Notes: generated from the letters alone by a model not told the origin. DNA of 64,000 nucleotides from Ariolimax columbianus (GCA_036924085.1 JAVGWX010000004.1:79500941-79564940); one strand, 5' to 3'. Positions 1 through 24,182 are shown, numbered from the stretch's first letter. A program made the numbers and translations.

Positions 1-355
1 TGACTTGGCTTCGTTCGTTCTCAATCTCCCGCTTACAAACCCTGAAAGGGTTTAAGTAGCAGAATGTAGTCCAGAGAACGGAATGCGTTGTGTTGTAGTT
101 TACAGCTTGGCTGCGATATTTGTACCTTTCGGTCCAACACATCCGCCTTCAGCAAGTATTTTTTGAGTACCGGGCTAGCATTCCGTCTTCGATTCCTTCT
201 CCTTAGCCAGTCTGCTCTGTTGCAGCCTGTTATCCAGATCACTGTGTGGAGGTGTAGAAGGGTCTTGGCAGCTCTGGTTCGCTGGCCCTGACGCTAGCAG
301 TCAGCTATGGATCGCTGACCACTGCAGCTCATGCGCTGCTCAGCATCTTGATCCC
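1..355 (-). repeat. Repeat A copy
   Basis: This is one of about nine copies of a ~350-bp interspersed repeat in the window. On the - strand the family ends in GAA-rich sequence. Copies share blocks such as tttacagcttggctgcgata, acctttcggtccaacacatc and cctgttatccaggatcacc. I infer a short non-autonomous retroposon. No protein domain is visible. Confidence 0.75.
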
Positions 356-540
356 AACCAGTGACTGATAGCTGGCTACTTATATCAGGGTCAGCTGACC
401 AAGACCCTTCTGCCTCCAGATGAGGGCCCTGGAAACTAAGAGAAAAGAGATCGAAGAGGCAAAGCAAGTCTGGTCCCAAAAATACTATGCTGAAACCGGT
501 TGTTTCGGACCAAAAATAGCAGCATTACACTATCCATCCC
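356..540 (+). repeat. Degenerate Repeat A copy, inverted relative to its neighbour
   Basis: The blocks gaccaagacccttct, gatcgaagagg and tgctgaaaccgg followed by a ttggacc-like stretch match Repeat A on the opposite strand to the copy at 1-355. The copy is short and diverged. Confidence 0.5.
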
Positions 541-1266
541 AGGACGAACTATGATGAAGCCAATGCCAATTAACGACTGTGCTGATGGAATGCACTGGTG
601 AATTGTGAGTGCTCTACCATTAGACCAATAAGACACACGTAAAGACAACTATATATAACCATTCGGAAAGCAGACAACTGAAAAGGAAATGTGGTAATTG
701 GAAACTCATTCAGATTCAAACCATATACCTCCACGTGAAGAAAACAAACACAAAAAAATAAATATCTTCACAAATCTTGTTTAGGAATTGTACTGGTGAT
801 AAATTTTGTTACTTTTCTTTTTTTTTTCATTATTCATTGGGTACTTTAGCTGCAGATGCTCAATGGTCATTTTGCCAATAACAGCTATGTAATTACTACA
901 CTTTCTTTCTCAGTACGGTATCCTGGCATCAACACCGATAGTCATTTTGCTTATCCTCTGGGCTCAAAATGTTTCCTTGCTTTTAAAGGGCTCTGGGTTT
1001 CATACTATTTTTGGAAATTGGTTCACAGAACTGACTTCATTGCAAAGGGGCGCCATTGGTGCTCGGCCCCTCCCCTTTCATTCGGAGAATGAATTCTGTA
1101 GCTACTGTGGCGGCTCCACTAGTTCACCCGTGACTTCTATGAGGTACCCATTTACAGATGGGTCAACTGGGAGAAGTGGTCATACCACGAAAAAATCCAA
1201 CAAGACCGGTTTTATCAAACTAAACGTGATGTGAACAAACTCATAACCCCTAGACACATTCTTGTC
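541..1266. other. Unrecognised stretch upstream of the first PRMT1 exon seen
   Basis: I see no exon, clear transposon or RNA gene here. It should be PRMT1 intron, because the first visible exon has an acceptor at 1891-1892. Confidence 0.4.
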
Positions 1267-1582
1267 TGGGCTCATACTGTATTCTCATGACTCCAAGGGG
1301 CTCTGTGCTCATACTGTTTTCTCATGACTAAGGGGCTCTGTGCTCATACTGTTTTCTCATGACTGTAAGGGGCTCTGTGCTCATACTGTTTTCTCATGAC
1401 TGTAAGGGGCTCTGCGCTCATACTGTTTTCTCACAACTAAGGGCCTCTGGGCTCTTACTGTTTTCTCTCGACTCAGAGGTTCTGGATTCAAAACGTTCTT
1501 GTCTAGCTGTATGGGGCTCTGGGTTCTTACTTTTTTTTCAATCGTGGCTGTAAGGGGATCTGGGCCCATGCTGTTCTGTCAT
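1267..1582. repeat. Minisatellite of ~36-bp units
   Basis: About eight imperfect units built on ggctctgtgctcatactg and ttttctcatgact lie head to tail. Central units are nearly identical and outer ones diverge. It sits in a PRMT1 intron. Confidence 0.85.
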
Positions 1583-1862
1583 GCAAAAAGTCAGCTATGA
1601 GTCACTGTGCTGCATCCTCAACCCCATCTACCTATCGATTTATTGCTGAAGTCCACTTCACAGGGTTTATGAAGCTGGGGAATAAAGATTGCTTGCTTTT
1701 GCAGTTGTTACATAGTATACAGGCAATTGTCATTATTTGACAATCAATAGAAACAACTGTACAGCGGTTTTGAATTCATGTCCCCATGGTCAGAAGACCT
1801 ACATCCAACCCACCTGTCCATCCTTTTCCTCCACTGCAGCATTATATTCTTGAAATGTGTGA

Positions 1863-13629
<11,767 letters not shown>

Positions 13630-13844
13630 AGGAAGGAACAACTTTACATCGGCTGATAATTTGGCTAGACTGTCATCTCTGTTGTGGAATGCTGTATTAC
13701 TTTTTTGACATTTTTGGTGTTTATTAAAAGAATTAATTTTTGTTATTGTCTTCAAAACTTGACTTTACATGTATGTGATCTGTAAATGCTAAATTGTGAT
13801 CATTTTTGCTGTAGTAAACTTAGTCGCGCCTCTTTTACCCTGAG

Positions 13845-14372
13845 GTGTAGAGATTTTGACAGAGTGAATGCCAGAATATTCTATAAGCCACGGGGTCGCA
13901 ACCCCAAATGGGACCATGAAGAGTTTTCTGTGGGGTCGCCTGCTGAAACAGTAAACAAAATTTTTAATCAATTTTCATTTTTAATCGTTGTTTAAAGTTT
14001 GAATAATGTCATAATTTGTAAATATTTAGTATAACTCATAAAAATGAGTAGTTTTATATTTTGTGATCCTAGTGGATACACTAAAGTGACCCATAGTCAC
14101 ATCAACACGCGGACCCTGGAATGTCTATAAGCAGTTTTAAAAAAGTCACGTTGTTATGTCCTATGTTTCGGCCACCAATCAGATGAGTCGATTGCGTAAT
14201 CCAGAAATATGTCGTATTGTATTGAATTATATTATACTGGAAAATCAATTTTCAATGTTGTTTTTTTTTTTTTACACCATTAAAAAGACTTTTTTTAAAG
14301 TATCGGAATCACAGATAACTTCTATAAAATGGGGTCGCGACCCAAGAAAGGTTGGGAACATGTGCTGTAAAC
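13845..14372. mobile_element. Possible hAT-type non-autonomous element, degraded
   Basis: The right edge, ggggtcgcgacccaagaaag then gttgggaaca, looks like the termini of hAT elements that begin with a ggttcccaacc-type repeat. A related ggggtcgcaacccc block lies near 13893. No intact terminal pair or 8-bp target repeat was found, so the limits are uncertain. Confidence 0.4.
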
Positions 14373-14499
14373 TTGGTTCCAGTCTAGTCTTTGATGTCTC
14401 AGGAACTCTATGTTGTTACCCTGACGGGCTTGTATAGGTCACTTTCGAGGTCTGGACATCAGATTATTACTTGAAACACCTGTCTTAAATATATCATGT

Positions 14500-14748
14500 C
14501 TGTGTGGGCTAGTGGTTAATTGACATGGCTCATAAACCGAAGGTGCTGGGTTCGATCCCCATCACAGCACCGTCTATTACCCCGGGGAAGCAAACCCTTA
14601 GAAAATGCAGAAAGAAGCAGACCCTTACATAAAATGGATGCCGAAGTCGGATGCACTGGGCTGGCGGGCGCGAAATAAAAACCGCAGTGCGACGCACATG
14701 GCCTTGGGGAATAGAGAAATAAGGCGAATGCAAAAAAAAAAAAAACAG
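14500..14748 (+). mobile_element. SINE-1 copy with A tail
   Basis: It starts tgtgtgggctagtggttaat, has a perfect B box (ggttcgatcccc) and the standard body, and ends in about 13 A. The head is slightly truncated. Confidence 0.9.
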
Positions 14749-15184
14749 AAGCCTGACGCTGAATTTTGTGAACTATGGTCATTGTTAATGAGGTAAGTAT
14801 AGTCAGGTACATAGATGGAGTAGTGTACTAAACTTTTTTAATGCCCACAAAACTGGTCCTATTATGGTATTTTACCAGTGTGACCTGACAGGTCTTCCCT
14901 TCAAACCGGCACTTATATTTTGGTACTGCTAATGGTACTCTTTCCTTTATCTCCAGATGTGTAGGTTGGTCTCGAGATGTGCCCCATATTTCATGATCAG
15001 CGCCATAAACAAACAGCAGCTCCCATATATAGAGGTGGAGAGTAAAAATAACCATAACCCTTTCCAGTCTGTTGACAACTGCCAATTTGTTTCTTTCAGG
15101 CCCGGACAAGTGCCACAACTTCTGTCAAATATTTTTCATTCAAAATGAAACAAATTAATATTAAACAAATTGAGTCTATGGATC
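14749..15184. other. Unrecognised intergenic stretch
   Basis: No exon or repeat was recognised downstream of PRMT1 here. Confidence 0.3.
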
Positions 15185-15188
15185 TTAA

Positions 15189-16446
15189 CTCTTTCCCCGT
15201 CCTTAATAATTTGATTGATTTGGTATCTTTTAGGCTTTGTCAAAATTGCGATCTATGGACCTTGAAACACGTACTTAAGCCCTTGCATCCTGAGCCGCAC
15301 ATTAGGAAATAAAATGGATACACTTTCAGAAAATCAGACATTTGGGATATATATTGGTTGTCCAAAAAATGTGAAACGAGTAAAAGGGTTTTTTCAGAAT
15401 TTTTTTTTTCTTCAGAAACTATTTTAGTTTTTTTTCAAAACGTATTTTACAATTATAACAGGTCTGAATAAAATGATATTGTCCTTATTGAATCTGTGGT
15501 TCACTGAAATAGGTTTCAGACTACATGAAAAACCTGGGAGTCTTCAATATTTGATATTATTCTAAACTCTTATTGTAAACGACTCTCCAGTAATGACAGG
15601 TGAAATAACGGGTAATTAGAGGAAGCCGAATGTCTAATAACACATCGGACTAAAATCACTATATTTTCTGAGTTCGCCAAGTGGTTTCACAGATGTAGCC
15701 TTTACGCTGTAGCAAATCCTCAGCAGTTTTACTGAATGAAGTAGTTATCAAGATAATCAGCTGCATTATCGGTGACTAAATTACGACGATTATAGCTTAT
15801 AACATACTGCAATGCCACATTTACATTTCTACTGTAGAACCTAAAGTACAGCATGTAGCCATTCTTGGCTTCCACAACACGGCGGACAGGTTGAATTACC
15901 ATAAAATGGTGAATGTATAGCTTGAAAATAAGAATGGAAATAATCATGGCTTCAACACATACATGTCTGTCAGACTTGTGAACAGATGAGCTAGTAGCTA
16001 CTAGGCTCAGACAAGGTCGAAGGATTCTGTAGAAATTGCAATATTTGCTTCTGTGAATCTGTCACTCCAGGCTTATTTGCAATGGTCTCAAATTCGATAT
16101 CAGAATCTTCATTACATCAAAATTTATGATAACATTAATATACCAATAAGTGTCCTATTCAGAACCACTTTCTTCATCACTACAAGGATTTCTGCCATTA
16201 ATTACTAGGTGCATTTTTCATATCTCGTAGCCATTCTGTAAAATGGCAAAAATGACTATTTTCACATATGGATGACAAACAATAGCGACACCATTTTGTT
16301 TTTTACTCGAAACAACATCTGGTGCAGTTGTAAAAAAACTGACGTTATGTGTCGTGCAGTTCTCAAATGGAACTTCTGTGCGGGCTATGGTGTTGGGCTA
16401 TATATAAAAACACTGAGCGTTTTTGGCTGGGTTAGGGTGCAAAGAG
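15189..16446 (-). mobile_element. piggyBac-like DNA transposon remnant
   Basis: The element lies between TTAA sites (15185-15188 and 16447-16450), and its ends are inverted: ctctttccccg on the left and ctctttgcacc from the right. On the - strand a decayed frame encodes RRVVEAKNGYMLYFRFYS, DNAADYLDNYF and, in a shifted frame, KTAEDLLQRKGYICETTWR. These match the piggyBac (PGBD) transposase region where the DNYFTS-like motif and LxxKGxYxxGT segment follow the catalytic core. The gene has several stops and frameshifts. Confidence 0.72.
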
Positions 16447-16489
16447 TTAACTGGGCATGACCGTTATCGTTGTTCATGACCAACTTTCC

Positions 16490-16552
16490 CATAACATAAC
16501 TAAACATCTTTATACTGGTTTAGAAGACTATAGAGTCTGTATACCACCAGTT
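16490..16552 (-). mobile_element. CR1-like LINE 3' tail fragment
   Basis: It is the reverse complement of the 3' UTR seen at 45650-45715 and 52445-52515 (actggttgtatacag and cttctaaaccagtataaag). Only the last ~60 bp remain. Confidence 0.7.
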
Positions 16553-16790
16553 TCTTGGAGGGCGGTTAGCCAAAATGTGAGTCCATCTTAATAAACACTA
16601 GAGCTAGGTAGACCTGCAGCCTGTTAGGTGTGATCTATGCTGCTCTTAACAAACCATCTAACCGTGGCGGTATTATGCCATGTCACACAGTCGCCTCTTA
16701 CAACATGCTCTCTGTGGGGCTATTCTTGTCTTAGTCATACACAAAGACCCAGTGGACCACTCAGGACCATAAGAGCTGAACTTTTGTAGA
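16553..16790. repeat. Repeat C copy
   Basis: It shares gtgagtccatcttaataaac, gatctatgctgctcttaa and cttacaacatgctct with 23656-24010. From 16791 to 17285 I recognise nothing. Confidence 0.65.
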
Positions 16791-17285
16791 CAGAACATAG
16801 TGTGACATGTTAATATTTTAAATTTGTTTGCGGATCCTCGAATGACCTTTCAAAACCTCCAAATACATTTGATAATTTTCCAGCTTTTTATGGTCTCCGC
16901 TCAAATTTGGATGCATCCTAAAAAAAATACACATGTATTTCACAAAACATGTTTTATTATAAATACAAGCTTGTATGAAACAACACAGTTCTTTTATATT
17001 TACTTGTTTGCAATCTTTTATGTATGTCAACAGTTTTCTGACATCACCATTGTCTTGTTTGCGTGAACTTCTGTTTCTCCTATTTTAATAAACTTCCCCG
17101 TAACCATAGAGAGATGAAATTCTGTATACATTCTCTAATTGTGCGGCCTGTTAGTCTATCACATTTTAACGGATCCCGGGCAGGTCATTCAAAAGTTTGT
17201 GGAGATGATCATAGTTATTATGTACTTGTTTCGATTGGTGACCAGTTTCATTCCTCTGTGCATTGCCTTACCAAACTGTTAGTAC

Positions 17286-19740
17286 CTATCTGCAACTGGG
17301 TGCACTGAAGCGTGTCAAGACCAAGGTTTGGCTTATCTTTGAAGCCCTTCTCGCACAGCTCTGGATCTTACCCTTATGTGTTGCAAGTAAGAACCAAGAT
17401 TGACATTGGTAACACAATGTAGGAATAACTAGTGTATTTATCAGCCTCCTCTTAGTTGAAAGAAGGAGTCTAGGGTGTTTCAAAATCGGTGCAATTTGAT
17501 AATGGACACTGTTTGCCCTGCGGATTCTTATGTACAATCTCTCTGTCCACTCTGCCGTCATCAGTGAACACACTACCTAGGTATTTGAAATCCCATACTT
17601 GCTAAGTGTACCTGTCACTGATGTGGAAATTTCTCTGCAATTGTTCACATAGAAATCAACAATTTCTCTTCTGTCTGTGTTGATCTTCATATATTCGTTA
17701 CAAGTGAAATTGAGATAGTTCAGGTGGTGTTGTAGGTCTTCCTCATTTTGGTAAAAGATGACCTGATCATGAGTTTTAAGAACTCATGAGGGGTAGCCAA
17801 CTACAATTTTATCCAAGTAAATTATGAACAACAATGGAGAAAGAGCACATCCCTGTCGTACACCACTCAGCACTGCACATCCCTGTCGTACACCACTCAG
17901 CACTGCACATCCCTGTCGTACACCACTCAGCACTGAAAACCAATTTGTCACACCTGCATTGATTCTTCACAAGGCATGAATCCCATCCCGTAGTTGGCCC
18001 TCCATTACCTCCCGTAGCCTACATCTGTTGTACTTCCAGTCAAGCGCAGTGACTGGCCCCTGACACGTCAGCTTCGGATATTCTGTGCTATTTCATCTTC
18101 TTCCAAAATTTGAATGAATTCAAGAAGTAACACCACATGAGGACTGTACTACAATTAGTATATGTGAAATAAGATACACCAATTTGATAATGTGCCATAT
18201 TCTAGTTGTAGTTGAACTCTAAGACTATCGTCACCTATTCCTGACAACGGGTGAGCGCAAAATGCACACGTACTCTCGAGGCACCTTGCTGACACTTAGA
18301 CCGAAGGTGTGTAGGGGTCACTCATTACCATTAGAGGTGACAAGATGTCTTGCTAACCTCGGAGTCCTTGTCAGTGAGAGACCCAAATAAACGTGCAGAA
18401 GAAAAAGGAACAGGAGAGGCGGTAAAAGAAATTTTTTTTTGATTTGCCCTGCTCAAGCCCAGCCAGCTAAGCAGGAAATTCGTCATTAGACTACCACGGA
18501 AGCAAATGTGTGGATCACACAGAACACGGCAGCCGTGGTCATTCCCTGCACCCGAGTCCATATCCAGTCGTCCTGACTTGTCTTGCCACTAGTTAAAATT
18601 GGACTCAGGCGAGAGACTGAGGCCGACGAACTGCGGAATCCTTCCTCACTTAAATAAAATTCATTGCACAAGTCAATTATCTTTTCATTTATCCAGTATT
18701 AACACAATCGAGTCCTGTGATGATGGGCAAGCGGAGAGCGTTAGTCCGCTGACAAGCTAAACTAGTCAAAAAGCGGCATCAGTTGTGGGATTCCTGTCTG
18801 AGCAATAAAGCGGATGAGATACATGGATTCACTGTTCATAATGATCATCGTCTCGCGAAGCAAACTTTCCATGCTTTCACTGCCTGTGAGTATGCAGATC
18901 CTAAATCAGACTCGTCAGCCATCCACAACCCGGAATTACAGAATCCTTGACTGGAAGGACTGGCTAGGTGAATAAAAGAAAAGGTCCTTATCACTCGTGA
19001 TGGGCGAACAACCCACTGGGCAAATGCCTTTTCTTAATCAATGAAGGCCATGTGGAACTTATTATATTCTATGGTTTTTTAAACTTAGCCATCTGAAGTG
19101 TAAATATAGCATTCGTACATCCCCTGCTCTTCTGGAAGCCTGATTATGAAATACTGATCAGCGGCTTCACAATAGCTTGACCCTTGTTTCCCAAGGACTT
19201 GTGAGAAAATTTTTTCAACATGGCTAAGGAGGGATATGGAATCTTTTCTGCTGCCCTTGCTTTTCCAAATAGGTACTACTGCTGCTCGTTGCCAATTTCC
19301 AGGTAGCTTCCCTTCAATCCAACGCTTGATTAAAGATCTTTGTCAGCCATCTTACCCCTACATCGTGACAAGTTTTAGTGGCATCTGCTGATATGTTGTC
19401 TACATATGTAGCCCTGTAGTTAGGACTTTTTCTAATTGTCTCTATTACTTCTTGCTCGAGTATCAATCTGTCCATATATTTGGATATGTACCAAAGAATG
19501 ATGTTGCACATATTCTATACCGTCACCTATTTGTGCTTTTGGTACAAGTAAGTCTGTGAAATACTTCTCTCTTCTGCTCTTATCCTCTCAGGTTCATAGA
19601 GTGGTTGCCCCTCTTTGCCAGTGACCATTGTTTACGGACTATTATGCTCATCTTTCAACTGCTCTCGGAGATGTTGAACATAGCTTACTCAGTACCTTCC
19701 CATATTTTTGCCAAGCATTCTCTTTCTCCTGTTGTGCAAC
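17286..19740 (-). mobile_element. RTE-like LINE, long but decayed
   Basis: Pieces read in order on the - strand. They are a linker (KYFTDLLVPKAQIGDGIEY near 19560), VIETIRKSPNYRATYVDNIS, FIDEEKAFA (RT motif A region near 19040), VLSGVRQGC (motif B) repeated at 17851-17935, and SWFLLATHKGKIQSCARRAS at the C-terminal part. Part of 18070-18990 does not match and may be inserted sequence. Many stops show it is dead. Confidence 0.75.
17847..17936. repeat. Three tandem 30-bp units inside the LINE
   Basis: The unit cacatccctgtcgtacacc plus actcagcactg occurs three times with no mismatch. On the - strand it encodes VLSGVRQGCA, the RT motif B segment. Confidence 0.9.
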
Positions 19741-19883
19741 TATCCCAGCTTTACATCTTATAAGTATTAACATCCGTACAAAAGTATAGACAGCACTAAT
19801 GATTTATATAACTTGGGTCTTTCATTGGGGTACTGATGTTGCCTTTCCCGATCACTTCGGATTTTCAAGGGAACCAAGAGGAT

Positions 19884-21790
19884 TGAGTCCACAGCTCCAT
19901 GTTTGCAGACGATCTGGCTATGTGGACCTCTGAAAAAAATCTCACCGTAGCAAACAATCGGATGCAGCAGGCCCTAACATCGTTGGAGGAGTGGGCGAAC
20001 TCATGGCTGGTCAAAATAAATGAGGAAAAAAAAAAGCATTTACGATATTCTCGCTTTCAAATAAACCATAGAGGGGACGGCGTGGCCTAGTGGATAAGTG
20101 GCACGGCTCACAATCCGAAGGTGCTGGGTTCGATCCCCATCACAGCACCGGCCGTTACCCCGGGGAAGCAAACCCTTAGAAAATGCAGGAGGAAGCAGAC
20201 CCTTACATAAAATGCATGCTGAAGTCGGATGCATTGGGCCGACAGGCGCAAAATAAAAACCACAGTGCAACGCACACCGCCTTGGGGATTAGAGAAATAA
20301 GGCGAACGCAAAAAAAAAAAAATAAACCATAGAACACCAAAATAAGTCTTAACGGCATATATCTGCGGCTAAACGACAACCCAAACTACTTGGAAGTCAC
20401 ATTTGATCGGCGCATGACATGGAAAAGTCAGATCGAGAGAAACCGAATGAGAGCCAGACAAAGAATGGCAATCATGAGGAAACTTGCTGGAACAAGCTGG
20501 GGAGCAGACGAAAGAATACTAAAGAAACTGTACACTGGAAGAGTGAGACCAGTTCTCGGGTATGGCATTGCGGCATGGACAACAGCAGCAAAGGCGAACT
20601 TTGATAAAATTAGCAAACTTCAAAACCAAGCCATGAGAGTTATAACAGGAGGCATGAAGTCAACGCCAATTGTAGAACTTGAAAAGATTACGAATCTGCA
20701 ATCCATGACCGACAGAAGAGACTGCAGAGCCCAACAGGAAGCAGAGAAACTCAGAAGACTGATCGACCACCCAATGCATCAGAGACTAAATACATTTGGA
20801 AATGGGAAACTAAAGAGGAGAAACTTTGCAGAAATAGCCAAAGCAAAGATGAGCGAAGACCCTATGAACACCGTAACAATACCAAAGCCCATCCCTACTG
20901 TACGCAAACCCACCTGGAAGCAGCATATCCTTCCGGAGGTGGTAGAAAATATACCAGGTATTGGAAACAAGAACAGCCAGACTGAAAAAGAAAGAGGAGA
21001 CAGAACCCTGAGGTACATAACGAAAAACTACTCAAGCATGGACTGGACCCATGCATACACCGACAGTTCTGTAACAAACACAACACAGAACGGAGGGGCA
21101 GGGGTATTCCTGAGCCTACCAAATGGTAGAAAAATAGCACTGTTAGTGGCAACTGGAAAATTCTCAAGCAAATTCAGAGCGGAGGCAGAGGCGCTGAGGG
21201 CTGCAGTAGAAGCAATGAAAGCCGTAATTACAGCACTAAAAAGCCAGAAAAATACTGAACTTAATGATTTAAGAGCAGTACTCTGTCAGCAGTCCGCACC
21301 AAAAAGAGTAGTGGTACAGTGGGTTCCATCCCACTGTAACAGCCAAGGCAACGAGGAGGCAGACAGACTGGCAAAAGAAGGTGCAAGACTACCACAACCA
21401 GATTCTAGTGTGACATAGGAAGAGTCCAAAAGGCCAGATACATGGCCAAATGGGAAACAGAACATACTGGCTACACAAAAAATGATGGCTATTACCAGTT
21501 GAACAGAAGAGAGCAGGTCGTGGTCTTCAGACTCCACACAGGCCACAACAGACTGAGGTACCACCTATTCTATAAACTGAAGATAGGTGGCACTGACGAA
21601 TGCACTTGTGGTACAGGGAAAATGACCGCTGAACATCTGCTGCAAAACTGCCTGAGATACGAGGACCAGAGAAAGCACATGTGGCCATCACCAGTGGCAA
21701 CACTAGACAAGCTCTATGGCAGTGTCGACAGCTGCTTTTTTCAAACAAATACAAGTTGACGTCTGACAGTGTACGAAGAAGAATACTGTA
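19884..21790 (+). mobile_element. RNase H-bearing LINE (I/Nimb-like), 5'-truncated, split by SINE-1
   Basis: It starts in the RT domain at SMFADDLAMWTSEKNL with an intact FADD box. It runs through LGYGIAAWTTAAKANFDKIS and the RNase H domain (YTDSSVTN, RAEAEALRAAV, QWVPSHCNSQGNEEADRLAK) to the terminal zinc-binding segment TDECTCGTGKMTAEHLLQNC. It ends in gaagaagaa. Inside the RNase H domain the segment holding the third acidic residue is deleted, and TDGS is TDSS. A stop near 21416 and a frameshift separate the last part. Confidence 0.9.
20072..20321 (+). mobile_element. SINE-1, full-length copy nested in the LINE
   Basis: It has a complete head, a perfect B box, the body and an A tail. It is flanked on both sides by aaataaaccatag. 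Removing it restores the reading of the LINE across the join. Confidence 0.95.
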
Positions 21791-22400
21791 GTGGTTTGGT
21801 TTAAAGGATGAGGACTACAAGCCGCATCACCACGTCTACTGGCTGTTTGTTTATTTCCATTCCCAACAGAAAAACAACATATGCCTGCACAGGGGATTCA
21901 ATGTGCTGCCCTCCTTATCAGAATGCGGACATTGTAACCATTCTTCTTCTTCTTCTCCATTCCATAAGAACCTATATGACCGTCTGTTAGCAAGCGGATC
22001 AAAGAATAGTGCCACTGAAGCCTGCCACCCATGTTATACGAGATGACTATGATTACGAGGTTCGCTCCGTCATACAATTGAAACTATGACCTACAAGATA
22101 AAGAAAAGGCATGTGCACCCAAATAGTACAATTAATCAAGTCTATTAGAACCTTCTGTGCATCTTTTGACAGGACTTTGGGGTTTGATGTGTAACATACG
22201 TATTACAATGTCTCAGCCTCTTATGCCAAAGTCTACTTCACCTTCAAGGGGTTGACTCTGCTATTCTCAGTAATTCGGCAGAATATTGGGATTTTAATCC
22301 TTATCAGAAAGCTGAATAGGGCTGCGATGAGGTTCAGTAGAACTTTTTCCCCACAGTGAGTTGAGGCCATGTATAAGCCCATTCTTCCAGTGAAGAGGTT
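21791..22400. other. Unrecognised stretch
   Basis: No exon, domain or repeat relation was seen between the two LINE pieces. Confidence 0.3.
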
Positions 22401-22404
22401 CTAC

Positions 22405-22690
22405 AGACAATGCCAATTGTAGAAATTGAGAATATTACAAATCTCAATGAATGGTAAAAGAGACAGCAGAGCCCAGACACTAAGAAGACTTACAGACCAT
22501 TCAATGCATCAGATACTGAATCGATTTGGAAAAGGGAAACTAAAGCAGAGTAATTTTGTAGAAATAACCAAAAGAAAGATAAGAAAAGACCCCATATCAA
22601 CAGCAATGCCCATCCTTACTGTACGCAAACCCATCCTTACTGTACGCAAACCCATCTGGAAGCAGCAGCTCTTTCCAGAGGTGATTGTGA
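22405..22690 (+). mobile_element. RNase H LINE fragment
   Basis: It encodes RRLTDHSMHQILNRFGKGKL and VRKPIWKQQLFPEV, matching the linker between RT and RNase H in the copies at 20700 and 61200. A 21-bp segment (ccatccttactgtacgcaaa and one base) is doubled. Confidence 0.8.
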
Positions 22691-23420
22691 GAATGCTTTT
22701 GATAGCGTCGAAATAACTGTGGTGCTGAAGGCCCTGAGAAATCAGGGAATTGCAGAAAAATACGCTCAACTTACAGAGGAGATAAACAGCTGATACCCCC
22801 CTCTTCTATAGACCGATCACCATACCGATACAAGGTGGCGTCCGAAGCTCTTTACATCAGCCCTTGAGGAGTTCTGTCTTTTAAAACCTGGACTGGGAGA
22901 AAATTCTTACACATCTAAGGTTCGCTGATGACTTAGTCATTCTCAGTCACATCATCCAAGAAACGTCTGAATGAACTCAGCAGAGCAAGCGTTGCAGTTG
23001 GATTATAAATCAATAGAAAGAAAACCCAGTTCATGCTCAACACCTTCTGCCCAAAATGAGATATGCGCCTTGGAGATTGTTCCATCAAAAATGTAAATTC
23101 GTATATCTACTTGGGCCAAAAAATAACGATCTCCCATTCAATAAATTGGAAGATCTCGCGAAGGATAACAGCGTACCGGCTCAGCTTCATCAGTATTAAA
23201 CCCATACTGCAACAGATGCGAAATGACAACGCTAGGGCTCACACCTTCAACACTGTGATTATTCCAACTATGGTATATGGCAGTGAGGAGTGATACCTAC
23301 GAAAAGCTGATGCAGGTAGACTCCGCGTTGCCCAACGAGCAATGGACTGGAGAACATTGAAAATCTCCATTTAAGACAAAGTTGAGCCAAAATCTGAATC
23401 GAGCATGTGTATAATATCCA
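22691..23420 (+). mobile_element. RTE-like LINE fragment, RT domain
   Basis: Decayed frames read ENAFDSVEITVVLKALRNQG (motif A region), PKLFTSALEEFCLL, LRFADDLVILSH (catalytic FADD) and LQLDYKSIERK. The pattern is that of RTE-like elements. It joins directly to the preceding RNase H LINE piece. Confidence 0.75.
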
Positions 23421-23492
23421 CTAGTAATTCAGATGCATGATAATTGGACTGAACAAATGAATAATTTCTCAGGTCTTGAAGCTGTGATAAAT

Positions 23493-23560
23493 GATTCTTC
23501 TTTTTCTTTGTTCGTTCTCAATCTCTTGCTACCAAGCCCCGAAAATGGTTTTGTGAGTAG
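23493..23560 (-). repeat. Repeat A, tail-side fragment
   Basis: The block ttcgttctcaatctcttgct with an upstream CTT-rich stretch matches the tail end of Repeat A. Confidence 0.5.
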
Positions 23561-23655
23561 TTCTCCCACAGCCAACAGAACGGACATGTTGCACTGTGCT
23601 GATGCCATTATTCATAAGAAACATCACATCCCAAGTCGCCAATTGGCCCACCAGC

Positions 23656-24010
23656 TTCCAGTAACAAACAGAAGTCTTAGTCGACCTGTACTGTACAGGG
23701 GAGGATGTGCTTGTGTGGGTCCCAGCTCTGGTGTGAGCTGGATGTAGCCGGGATGATTTCCTGCTTAGTAGACTAGGCTCAAGCAGCTTATTACTTCACT
23801 GCGTTTGGACAAGTGCCGCAGAGGGTGTGCGAGTCCATCTAATAAACTCAATTACTAGAGCAAAGTAGACCCGCAGGCCATTAATCGCCATCTATGCTGC
23901 TCTTAAAAAACCACAACTGGTGTTTTGGCATGTCGCACAGTAACCTCTTACAACATTCACTAGTGCTATTCTTGTCATACACAAAGACCCAGGTGTACCA
24001 CCCAAAGTGT
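23656..24010. repeat. Repeat C, longest copy
   Basis: It runs from gtcgacctgtactgtacagg through cactgcgtttggacaagtg and ccatctatgctgctctta to acacaaagacccaggtg. It overlaps the two other copies at both ends, so it best defines the family. Confidence 0.7.
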
Positions 24011-24182
24011 GATTACATTTTTCTACAATCTTGGACATCACAACTGCCCACTGATGCCAAACGAACATGATTATGTAAACAGGAAAAAAAAATCTAGTAT
24101 AGGGAAGGCATGCATGCCCCTGTATTGCGCTAGCGTAAGGACAGAGAAGTGGATGGAGCATGTGTTAAAGAAACAGTTATAC

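Noticed and set aside
20390..21418. A 342-codon frame as a host gene
   Set aside because: It is the RT/RNase H part of a retrotransposon with several diverged siblings in the same window.
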